Shown: positions 1-6,354 of the stretch, one piece after another
Numbering within the stretch: the first letter of the stretch is position 1
Layout: every line of letters starts with the position of its first letter
Origin: Elusimicrobiota bacterium
Lineage (GTDB): Bacteria; CG03; SLGR01; PWQF01
DNA length: 8,305 nucleotides
Direction of reading: 5' to 3'
Assembly (NCBI GenBank): GCA_003557485.1
Contig: PWOI01000074.1
Coordinates: 1 to 8,305, forward strand
Translations under genes and position numbers: made by a program
Notes under the pieces: generated by a model
Seen by the model: the letters and a program-made list of their open reading frames with translations, nothing else
Database searches by the model: none
What the model was told of the DNA's origin: nothing

Positions 1-1
1 T

Positions 2-1465
2 AATTCTTTTTACGGCAAAATCAATGACAAGCTGTATTCCCAGAGCATTCCTAACATAGGTCTGGCATATCTGGCCGCAGTTGTTGAGCGGGATCATAAC
101 GTATGTTTGATAGACACCACTTTTCATATTAATGAATACAGAAAATACATAGCGGAAAAAATCAAAAATTTCAAGCCGGATGTGGTTGGGTTTTCAGCTA
201 TGACGTTCAATTTTAAGAGTAGCCTGGAAATTGCCGGATTTATAAGAAAACACTTTGTGGCTCCTGAAATTCCTTTTATATGGGGTGGGGTGCACTCTAC
301 GATTGTTCCCGAGAGCGCTCTCGCAGGACCCCTTGTTGATGCGGTATGCATCGGGGAGGGGGAGGTTAGTTTTCCGGCTTACCTTGAAGCGATTGGAGCC
401 GGGCGGGAACCTTACGGGATAGAAGGGATTTGGTTTAAAAATAAGGAAAATAAAATTATTAAAAATAGTCTCCGACCGTTTATAAGTGACCTTGACACTC
501 TTCCTTTTCCGGCCTGGGATTATTTTGAGTTAGACAGGTATCTGAAGTTTAGTACCATTGATCCCATGTTTCTTACTTCGCGGGGTTGCCCCTTTAAGTG
601 TGCTTTCTGTGCCAGTCCGGGTATACATGAAAAAATTCCAGGAAAATATTACAGGGTAAGGAGCCCGGTAAAGGTAATTGAAGAAGTGTTGGATTTTAAA
701 AAAAAATACTCTGTTGAAAAGTTCAGGCATATTTATTTTTCTGATGAAACTTTCGGTCTCAACTTCAACCAATTCAAGGGGATATGCGAGGGATTTAAAC
801 AGGAAGATGCCCTGCGCGATGTTATATGGAGTTGCGAAACACGCGCCAATGTGATAACTCAAGAATGGGCAAAGGCGGCAGCCGGATCCGGATGTGCTTT
901 AATACACTTGGGGATTGAATCCGCTGATGAGAAAATACGAAACTGTATTTACGGAAAAGATATATCCGACCATGATATAGGGAAAGCGGTTAGGGCTCTT
1001 GATAAGTGCGGGATAAAGTATATATTTCTTATGCTTGTTGGTTCGCACCTCGAGTCCCGTTGCAGTATGAAAAAGAATATTGAACTGATTAAAAGGCTGA
1101 AACCCCTGTCTTTTCGCTTGTACGAGTACTGCCCCGCTCCCGGAACGGAACTTTACAGATTAAACCGAAAAAACCTGCCGAAGGGAAAATGTAACGAAAA
1201 CGCTGTTCCCGAACCTGTTCCTGTGCTTCCGATGAGAGTCTACAGGCTGAGATTTAAAATTCTTAAGCTCCGGTTTTACCTGGTAAATGGATACCGGCGG
1301 CGGGGGATATTTTTTCTTGCGGATTCAGCTACGGCTTTTATGCGAAGCCTTCGGTTTACTATCAGGTCAGCCCGGTTTTCAGAAGGAATCTTATATGCGG
1401 GAATATACTCGCTGACCAGGTTTCTTATTGAAATGGTTACGGATGTTTTTCTTGCAAGGGAGTGA
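2..1465 (+). CDS. B12-binding radical SAM protein, 5' end outside the window
   Basis: This is a cobalamin-dependent radical SAM enzyme of the BchE-like (class B) type. Such enzymes cleave SAM at a [4Fe-4S] cluster and often methylate or rearrange unactivated carbons. Numbering from the first complete codon at base 2, it has a Rossmann-like B12 domain (about 1-165) with GGVHS at 95-99 and IGEGE at 117-121. A radical SAM barrel follows, with cluster cysteines C196, C200 and C203 (CxxxCxxC). Later landmarks are a DETF strand, GIES and a PGTELY segment. The C-terminal ~80 residues are basic and hydrophobic. A TTG at 107 could pass for a start, but the frame is open to the edge and the upstream codons align without gaps with the next gene, so only about 8 residues are missing. 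The usual PGET-type loop after the GIES strand reads GSHLES. The substrate is unknown. Confidence 0.93.
   Translation, partial: NSFYGKINDKLYSQSIPNIGLAYLAAVVERDHNVCLIDTTFHINEYRKYIAEKIKNFKPDVVGFSAMTFNFKSSLEIAGFIRKHFVAPEIPFIWGGVHSTIVPESALAGPLVDAVCIGEGEVSFPAYLEAIGAGREPYGIEGIWFKNKENKIIKNSLRPFISDLDTLPFPAWDYFELDRYLKFSTIDPMFLTSRGCPFKCAFCASPGIHEKIPGKYYRVRSPVKVIEEVLDFKKKYSVEKFRHIYFSDETFGLNFNQFKGICEGFKQEDALRDVIWSCETRANVITQEWAKAAAGSGCALIHLGIESADEKIRNCIYGKDISDHDIGKAVRALDKCGIKYIFLMLVGSHLESRCSMKKNIELIKRLKPLSFRLYEYCPAPGTELYRLNRKNLPKGKCNENAVPEPVPVLPMRVYRLRFKILKLRFYLVNGYRRRGIFFLADSATAFMRSLRFTIRSARFSEGILYAGIYSLTRFLIEMVTDVFLARE
1456..1462 (+). promoter_or_regulatory. Shine-Dalgarno site of the truncated paralogue
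   Basis: AAGGGAG lies 10 bases before the ATG at 1473 and overlaps the last codons of the preceding gene, whose TGA is at 1463-1465. The site and the 7-base gap between the genes support co-transcription and active translation of the second copy. Confidence 0.6.
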
Positions 1466-1472
1466 TTATTAG

Positions 1473-2018
1473 ATGGATGTTCTTATTGTAAATCCTAACT
1501 CATTTTTTTCGTCAACAGTTGATCTGTTAAACGCACAAATAACGCCTAATCTCGGAATTGCTTACCTGATATCCTCAATTGAACATGAACACAGGGTCCG
1601 TTTGGTAGATACAACCTTTCACTCTGAAAATTTCCGCCAATATATATCCGGTAAAATTAAAGGTTTCAATCCGGATGTGGTAGGTATTTCAACTCTTTCA
1701 TTTAACTTTCAGGCCAGCCTGAAAATAGCATGCCTGCTGAAAGAAATATTGCCTGATCCTGATATCCCTTTTATATGGGGCGGTGTGCACTCCACGGTTG
1801 TTCCGGAAGCAGTTCTTTCAGAACCCTTGGTTGACGCCGTATGTATAGGGGAGGGTGAGAGGAGTTTCCCGGCGTATCTTGAACGGCTGAAATACAAAGA
1901 AGAGCCTTATGGAGTGGAAGGAATATGGTTCAAAAATAAGGAAGGCAAGATAATAAAAAACAGTCTTAGGCCTTTCATACAGGATCTTGACAGTCTATTG
2001 CCAAGGCCGGGTTATTAA
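1473..2018 (+). CDS. Truncated B12-binding radical SAM paralogue (cobalamin-binding half only)
   Basis: This 181-residue product is a tandem paralogue of the gene before it. A hand alignment without gaps gives about 62% identity from N9 to L175. It has the start expected for the family (MDVLIVNPN), a GGVHS segment, IGEGE and the block leading to DLDSL. It ends as LLPRPGY where its neighbour continues into LPFPAWDYF and the radical SAM barrel. The CxxxCxxC cluster motif and the whole catalytic domain are therefore absent, and the next gene starts 55 bases later. Downstream of the double stop TAA-TAA, the same frame reads YF, a possible remnant of the neighbour's DYF. It may be a decaying pseudogene, a stand-alone B12-binding subunit, or an assembly or sequencing error. 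Its good ribosome binding site and mostly synonymous divergence argue against long-standing decay. Confidence 0.85.
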   Translation: MDVLIVNPNSFFSSTVDLLNAQITPNLGIAYLISSIEHEHRVRLVDTTFHSENFRQYISGKIKGFNPDVVGISTLSFNFQASLKIACLLKEILPDPDIPFIWGGVHSTVVPEAVLSEPLVDAVCIGEGERSFPAYLERLKYKEEPYGVEGIWFKNKEGKIIKNSLRPFIQDLDSLLPRPGY

Positions 2019-2073
2019 TAATATTTTGGAGTGATATGGTAAGAGAACTTATCCAGGAAAGCGGATCAAGGCG

Positions 2074-3549
2074 ATGAAAATCCTTCTTATAAATCCCTCA
2101 ATAAGTAAATCTAATAAAAACGGACTTGATGACGGTCTCTCTCCGGTCTTTACGGACTTTCAGCTCAGACCTTACTGCCTTCCGTTCGGGATAATGTATA
2201 TTGCCGCAGTTCTGATAGAAAATAATTTCAGTGATCTTATGGTGCTTGATGCCAACGCTGAGTCCCTGAGCCTCAGTGAAGCAGCAGCCAGGGCGGAAAG
2301 CTTCAGGCCTGATATAATAGGCATAACCTGCATGACTTTTACTTATGTATATACGCTTAAACTTGCTGAATTGTTAAAGGCAAAAACTATGGCGCCTATT
2401 GTAGTGGGCGGCCCCCATGTCAGCTTATACCCCCGGGAAGTTATCTCTCATGAATGTTTTGACCTGGGGGTAATAGGAGAAGGAGAATATGTTTTTTTAA
2501 GAGTGGTTGAGATTTTAAATAATAAAAAAACGCTTTCGGCGGATGCCGTAAAACAGGAACTGGAGACTGTTCAGGGGCTGGTATACCGCTGTGGGGAAGA
2601 ACTGATAAAAAAATCTCCCGAAGTTCTGGATGATATAGATGCGCTTCCGTTTCCGGAAAGGGCCCGGGCTGAGAAAAATTTCAATAATCCTGATAAGATA
2701 TGTGATCCGCATATAGATATTTTGTCTATGAGAGGATGCGTATATAATTGTATTTTCTGCTCCCATACGAGATGGTATAACAGGGTGCGTAGGCATTCCC
2801 CTGGGTATGTATTCAAAGAAATGATTCATTGCATAGAGAGGTACGGGATCAGAAAATTTAATTTCTATGATGATGTTTTTACGGTAGAGAAGGAAAGGAC
2901 TCTTGAATTGTGTCGTTTGATTTCAGGATGCGGTTACAATATCAGTTTTTCTATCATGACCAGGCCAGATCTATTTGATGATGAATTAGCCCGCAGTTTG
3001 AAACAGGCGGGTTGTTGCAGTATTAATTTTGGGGTGGAGACCGGAGATCAGGATATACTTGACGGAATAAGAAAAGGTCTTGACATAGAAAAGGTAAAGG
3101 AAAAATTTATTATCTGCCGGAATAATGGAATAAATTTTACGGTCAATTTCATGATCGGCTTTCCGGAAGAAACCCCTGAGAGCATAGAAAGTACGCGCAG
3201 GCTTATTAAAGATTTAAATCTTGATTCCTACAAGGTAAATATTCTTATTCCGTATCCGGGGTCTCTGTTGTACAGAAAGCTGCTGAAAGAACAAAAAATA
3301 GATGACTTCTGGAAAGAGATGACCTTAAAAGGGGAAACACCTCGTGTGCCGGATATATGCAGCAGATTTTCAAGAGCTGATCTTGAAAAGATAAGGAGCA
3401 GAATCGAGCTTATTCCGTATCTGAGATTAAAGACATATTTATTAAACTGCAGGAAAATTTTTATTCCCGGCTTTATCAGATATCATATTAAACTGTTCTC
3501 GAAACTAATTCTGAAGTATGCCGGAATACTTCCAGACAACAGGAATTAA
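2074..3549 (+). CDS. B12-binding radical SAM protein
   Basis: A complete 491-residue class B radical SAM enzyme that presumably catalyses a cobalamin- and SAM-dependent methylation or carbon-skeleton reaction. The start MKILLINPS is canonical for the family. The B12 domain (about 1-170) has GGPH at 112-115 and GEGE at 135-138. The barrel carries cluster cysteines C222, C226 and C229, then DD at 266-267, GVE at 320-322, FPEET at 363-367 and a YPGSLLY segment. At the usual DxHxxG position the sequence is D59-A-N61, so the histidine ligand is missing. The last ~80 residues are rich in Lys/Arg and aliphatic residues, suggesting peripheral membrane contact. Only a weak AAGG lies directly before the ATG. 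It is clearly diverged from the upstream tandem pair, and its length is close to the later gene at 6355. The substrate is unknown. Confidence 0.95.
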   Translation: MKILLINPSISKSNKNGLDDGLSPVFTDFQLRPYCLPFGIMYIAAVLIENNFSDLMVLDANAESLSLSEAAARAESFRPDIIGITCMTFTYVYTLKLAELLKAKTMAPIVVGGPHVSLYPREVISHECFDLGVIGEGEYVFLRVVEILNNKKTLSADAVKQELETVQGLVYRCGEELIKKSPEVLDDIDALPFPERARAEKNFNNPDKICDPHIDILSMRGCVYNCIFCSHTRWYNRVRRHSPGYVFKEMIHCIERYGIRKFNFYDDVFTVEKERTLELCRLISGCGYNISFSIMTRPDLFDDELARSLKQAGCCSINFGVETGDQDILDGIRKGLDIEKVKEKFIICRNNGINFTVNFMIGFPEETPESIESTRRLIKDLNLDSYKVNILIPYPGSLLYRKLLKEQKIDDFWKEMTLKGETPRVPDICSRFSRADLEKIRSRIELIPYLRLKTYLLNCRKIFIPGFIRYHIKLFSKLILKYAGILPDNRN

Positions 3550-3595
3550 GAAGAGATCAGTTGCACTGTTATATTGAAATACCTGAATCGGTAAA

Positions 3596-3624
3596 TTGAC
3601 AGCAATAGGAAAACACATTATAAT
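3596..3624 (+). promoter_or_regulatory. Consensus sigma70 promoter
   Basis: TTGACA at 3596-3601 and TATAAT at 3619-3624 are separated by exactly 17 bases. Both hexamers and the spacer match the housekeeping consensus. Transcription would begin near 3631, leaving a leader of about 105 bases before the ATG at 3736. The position, in the 186-bp gap between two genes on the same strand, suggests that the PaaK-like gene and those after it form their own transcription unit. No clear intrinsic terminator lies between the preceding stop codon and this promoter. Confidence 0.8.
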
Positions 3625-3727
3625 TAAGTTCCATAATCGTCTGAAAATTATACTCTTTTAACAGTTTTTAAAGATTGCGGTAACTTAGAATAAAAATTTG
3701 TAATTACGGATGCAGAGACTGGATAGG

Positions 3728-3733
3728 TAGGAG
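3728..3733 (+). promoter_or_regulatory. Shine-Dalgarno-like site before the PaaK-like gene
   Basis: TAGGAG ends only two bases before the ATG at 3736, closer than the usual 5-9 base spacing. The protein from this ATG already contains the complete N-terminal helix region expected of the family, so the start is retained despite the tight spacing. Confidence 0.45.
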
Positions 3734-3735
3734 AT

Positions 3736-5046
3736 ATGATACACAGAAAAGCAAGCTATTTGTACAGAACAGACAGGTATCAGTGGCTTTCAGAAAAAAA
3801 AGCCCGGGCAAAGCAGCTTGAAAAATTAAAAAAAATAATCGAATATGCGTACTCCCACAGTCGATTTTACAGAGATACATTCGACCGTGCAGGGGTGAAA
3901 CCATCCGATCTAAAAAATTTTGATGATATCAGAAAATTTCCTTTAACCTCTAAAGAAACAATCCGTGAAAATCTTGATAGTGTTCTTACTGTAAAAAGGA
4001 ACAGCAGGCGCCTTAAGTTCATAAAAACTTCCGGTTCCTGCGGAGATGCGATGGAGATTGTTTACAGCAACAGAAGCTGGGATTATACCTCTGCGGTATA
4101 TGCAAGAAATCTCTTTGCGATGGGATATAAGCCTTGGCAGAAAATAGCATTTTACTGGGAGCCTGACCCTGTGTTTATAAAACATGCTACGGCTTTTTAC
4201 CATAAAATCGGGATAATGAAGAAATGTTGGATATATAGTACCGATCCGCCTGAAAAGCAGCTAAACCTTATCGCAAGTCTTAACCCGCCTGTAATCATCG
4301 GTTTTCCCTCATCATTAAAACTTTTGTGCCGGCTTATCCGGGAAAACAGTTATAAAAGCGCTATAACTCCGAATATGATAGTTTCTTCCTTTGAAGTTTT
4401 GAGTGAAGAGACCCGGACTTTTATAGAAGAGACTTTCAATGCTCCGGTTTACAACTGGTACACATCAACGGAATTTATGGGTATGGCCGGAGAATGCCAA
4501 AAGAGAAGCGGGCTGCATATTAACACCGATAGTATTTTCGTTGAGATATTAAAAAACGGCGCAAATCTGAGAGAAGGAGGTTCGGGTGAACTGGTTGTTA
4601 CGGGTCTGGAGATGGAGGCGATGCCTCTTATCAGGTACCAACTGAAAGATTACGGGGTATTGAGCAGTGAGCGATGCTCCTGCGGAAGAAACCTTCCTTT
4701 GCTGACATCTCTGGAGGGGCGAAATGATGATTTTATACTTTTGAAGAACGGGGAGTTCATAGGACCTCGCAGTATTGTAGGCTTGATGGATAAAGCTGTT
4801 CTTTATAACGGGCAGGTAAAGAATTTCAGGGTTATCCAGAAGGCAGAGAGCAAAGTTGTTGTTAAAGTGGTCAGGGACAGTAATTTTCACGCAGGAACTT
4901 TAACTGAAATACGCCGTGTTCTATCGGGTCTGTTCAAAAATTTAATGGATATTGAGATAATATCTGTTGAAGTTATAGAGAAAAACCGGAGGGGGAAGTT
5001 GCGTTTTGTGATATCAGAACTTGATAAAAACCTGTGGCGCATATAA
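3736..5046 (+). CDS. PaaK/CapK-family adenylate-forming enzyme (phenylacetate-CoA ligase-like)
   Basis: This 436-residue protein has the normal length for the family, which adenylates a carboxylate with ATP and usually passes the acyl group to CoA. The phosphate-binding loop is TSGSCG at 98-103 (usually TSGSTG or TSGTTG). Next come YTSTE at 242-246, an ELVVTGL strand, and YQLKDYG at 301-307, where D305 would be the ribose-binding aspartate of the usual Y-R-x-G-D motif. CSCGR follows at 314-318, and NRRGK near the end places the probable C-domain lysine at K421. C254, H261, C314 and C316 lie where some PaaK-like enzymes bind a structural zinc ion, so a zinc site is plausible. It is the first gene after the consensus promoter. 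In polysaccharide clusters such proteins are often labelled CapK. The acid it activates is unknown; aryl, fatty and other organic acids are all possible. Confidence 0.9.
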   Translation: MIHRKASYLYRTDRYQWLSEKKARAKQLEKLKKIIEYAYSHSRFYRDTFDRAGVKPSDLKNFDDIRKFPLTSKETIRENLDSVLTVKRNSRRLKFIKTSGSCGDAMEIVYSNRSWDYTSAVYARNLFAMGYKPWQKIAFYWEPDPVFIKHATAFYHKIGIMKKCWIYSTDPPEKQLNLIASLNPPVIIGFPSSLKLLCRLIRENSYKSAITPNMIVSSFEVLSEETRTFIEETFNAPVYNWYTSTEFMGMAGECQKRSGLHINTDSIFVEILKNGANLREGGSGELVVTGLEMEAMPLIRYQLKDYGVLSSERCSCGRNLPLLTSLEGRNDDFILLKNGEFIGPRSIVGLMDKAVLYNGQVKNFRVIQKAESKVVVKVVRDSNFHAGTLTEIRRVLSGLFKNLMDIEIISVEVIEKNRRGKLRFVISELDKNLWRI

Positions 5047-5146
5047 CCGGAGAAGTTTGAAAAGAGATTTTTAGATACACTTTTTACCCTTCCGGATTTA
5101 TAAATTATGTTTCCGAATTCATTTTACTATTTAAAGAGAAAGACTA

Positions 5147-5221
5147 ATGGCTTCTGTTGTCACTATAGGTAAACCCTTAAAACTGAACCTGAGGTGGTTT
5201 TTCGGATTTCTCCTATTATGA
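5147..5221 (+). CDS. Possible 24-codon leader ORF coupled to the SGNH gene
   Basis: An ATG at 5147 opens a 24-residue frame (starts MASVVTIGKPLKL, ends RWFFGFLLL). Its TGA at 5219-5221 overlaps the ATG at 5218 in an ATGA arrangement. A purine-rich AAAGAGAAAG lies just upstream as a weak ribosome binding site. The following gene has no convincing site of its own, so this ORF could couple its translation. The peptide is basic and then hydrophobic. It could equally be the true N-terminus of the next protein separated by a frameshift, or chance. Confidence 0.25.
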   Translation: MASVVTIGKPLKLNLRWFFGFLLL

Positions 5222-6189
5222 AGATATTACTTGTTTTCGTTTCCATGTTGGGAGCAGTTTGTATAGGAGAAATTTTGGTTCGGGTTTTGCCTTTGGAGAC
5301 GAGTTTCAGTAAATATGACCTTAAATGGGAGCATTGGAGGCTCTGTAAGGCCGGCGGTGCGGATTTTTATACCGACAAGCTCAGCTATCACCCTGATATA
5401 GGGTATGAGAAGCCTGAGGCTTATAAGGAAATACAAAGAATTTTGAGTGAAAATAAAGACAGCTTTAAAATTCTTTTTTTAGGGGATTCAGTGACACACT
5501 GGGGCGCATATGTAGAGTATTTTGAAAAACTGGCAAAAGGCGATTATCAGGATGGCAGTATCGAGATGGTAAATGCCGGAACAATGGGGTATGATATGAG
5601 CCTTGTTTACCGCTATCTTAAATTCAGAGGTCTCAAGTTGCAACCAGATTTGGCGGTTATCCAGTTCAATCCCAATGATTTTGTAAGCACTCCGGTTATT
5701 ATAAAAGAAAATGACAGTTGGTTTGCATATGACCGAAGGGAAATTCACAGGTTTTTAAGTCCTTTTCTGTTTTCCCGGTCAAAACTTTACAGGACTATTT
5801 TCTTGCGAGCGATGGCTTATTCCGGATTGCATGATGATTACAAAAACAATGTTAAGGAACCGTTAAAGAACATTAAATCTCTTCTTGGGAAGCATGGGAT
5901 TCCTTTCTATGTATTATATTTTCCGCCTCTTGTTGAAGAAAAACCAGATTGGGCGGAAAAATTCCACAGGTATTTTTATGAGATTGTTTATGAGATTGAT
6001 CTTTGGCCGCACCTTATTGAACTGGTAAAAGAGCATCCGGTATCTTCTCTGGAAGGGATTAGCTATGATATATATCATCTAAATGATAAGGGACATAGAA
6101 TTGCTGCTGAGGTCCTGTTCAGGAGATTAAGCCCGTTTTTGGCTTCAGAGATAAAGAATAAGGATAAGTTTAAAGGTAAAGGGAAATAA
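5218..6189 (+). CDS. Membrane-anchored SGNH/GDSL hydrolase-like protein
   Basis: This 323-residue protein has one N-terminal hydrophobic segment (about residues 3-24), probably an uncleaved signal anchor that places the domain outside the cytoplasmic membrane. The SGNH fold follows. Block I is LGDSVT with nucleophile S91, block II is the glycine in NAGTMGYD, block III is N153 in NPND, and block V is D284-x-x-H287 followed by LNDKGH, so the full catalytic set is present. Family members are esterases, deacetylases or acyltransferases acting on lipids or glycans. Here it may add or remove an acyl group on an envelope product. A GTG at 5194 in frame would add 8 residues; ATG 5218 is preferred because it overlaps an upstream stop and starts MKILLV. 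Neither start has a good Shine-Dalgarno sequence. The preceding 5047-5193 gap shows no strong promoter or terminator. The substrate is unknown. Confidence 0.9.
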   Translation: MKILLVFVSMLGAVCIGEILVRVLPLETSFSKYDLKWEHWRLCKAGGADFYTDKLSYHPDIGYEKPEAYKEIQRILSENKDSFKILFLGDSVTHWGAYVEYFEKLAKGDYQDGSIEMVNAGTMGYDMSLVYRYLKFRGLKLQPDLAVIQFNPNDFVSTPVIIKENDSWFAYDRREIHRFLSPFLFSRSKLYRTIFLRAMAYSGLHDDYKNNVKEPLKNIKSLLGKHGIPFYVLYFPPLVEEKPDWAEKFHRYFYEIVYEIDLWPHLIELVKEHPVSSLEGISYDIYHLNDKGHRIAAEVLFRRLSPFLASEIKNKDKFKGKGK

Positions 6190-6215
6190 TTTGAGCTTAC
6201 AGAAAAGCATTGAAA

Positions 6216-6244
6216 TTCTGAGGTTTTCTTTCCTTCCCTCAGAA
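6216..6244 (+). repeat. 8-bp perfect inverted repeat downstream of the SGNH gene
   Basis: TTCTGAGG at 6216-6223 pairs exactly with CCTCAGAA at 6237-6244 across a pyrimidine-rich 13-base loop, starting 26 bases after the stop codon. No run of T follows, so it is not a standard intrinsic terminator. It may be an mRNA-stabilising hairpin, part of the next gene's leader, or incidental. Confidence 0.4.
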
Positions 6245-6303
6245 CAAACTCGGCAACCTTTGAAGTACGGACTCTTTAAATTTTTCACGGGGTGTTTTTA
6301 GGG

Positions 6304-6320
6304 TAATATTGAAAATATTA
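6304..6320 (+). repeat. Inverted repeat TAATATT-GAA-AATATTA
   Basis: Two perfect 7-base arms (6304-6310 and 6314-6320) flank a 3-base centre, 34 bases before the start codon at 6355. The compact, AT-only symmetry resembles a dimeric regulator's operator, but AT-rich sequence yields such dyads by chance fairly often. Confidence 0.3.
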
Positions 6321-6325
6321 ATAAC

Positions 6326-6349
6326 AGTGTAAGCAAAGACTTACTCACT
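6326..6349 (+). promoter_or_regulatory. Possible hairpin beside the start of the third complete B12-radical SAM gene
   Basis: AGTGTAAG (6326-6333) can pair with CTTA (6340-6343) and CACT (6346-6349), leaving a 2-base bulge and a 6-base loop. The structure ends 5 bases before the ATG at 6355 and takes the place where a Shine-Dalgarno sequence would lie; none is visible. It could influence initiation, but the stem is modest and needs conservation to be believed. Confidence 0.3.
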
Positions 6350-6354
6350 TCTGA

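Noticed and set aside
107-109. TTG at 107 as the start of the first gene
   Set aside because: The frame is open to the window edge, and the 35 codons before the TTG align without gaps to residues 9-43 of the next gene, so the true start lies upstream of the window.
3560-3570. Hairpin CAGT-TGC-ACTG as a terminator after the gene at 2074
   Set aside because: A 4-bp stem with no T-run is not a credible terminator.
124-4890. Minus-strand open frames of 60-110 codons
   Set aside because: All lie opposite well-supported + strand genes, lack recognisable domains, and are best explained as frame shadows.
5047-5095. Terminator after the PaaK-like gene (CCGGA...TCCGG)
   Set aside because: The arms are 33 bases apart, need a 2-base bulge, and are not followed by a T-run. 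It is too weak to call.
5083-5111. Promoter TTTACC-N17-TATGTT before the SGNH gene
   Set aside because: Each hexamer matches the consensus at only 4 of 6 positions, which is expected by chance in AT-rich sequence.
5218-5265. Lipoprotein signal peptide in the SGNH protein (Cys15)
   Set aside because: The residues before Cys15 are L-G-A-V, with Val at -1, where a lipobox needs Gly, Ala or Ser. A signal anchor fits better.
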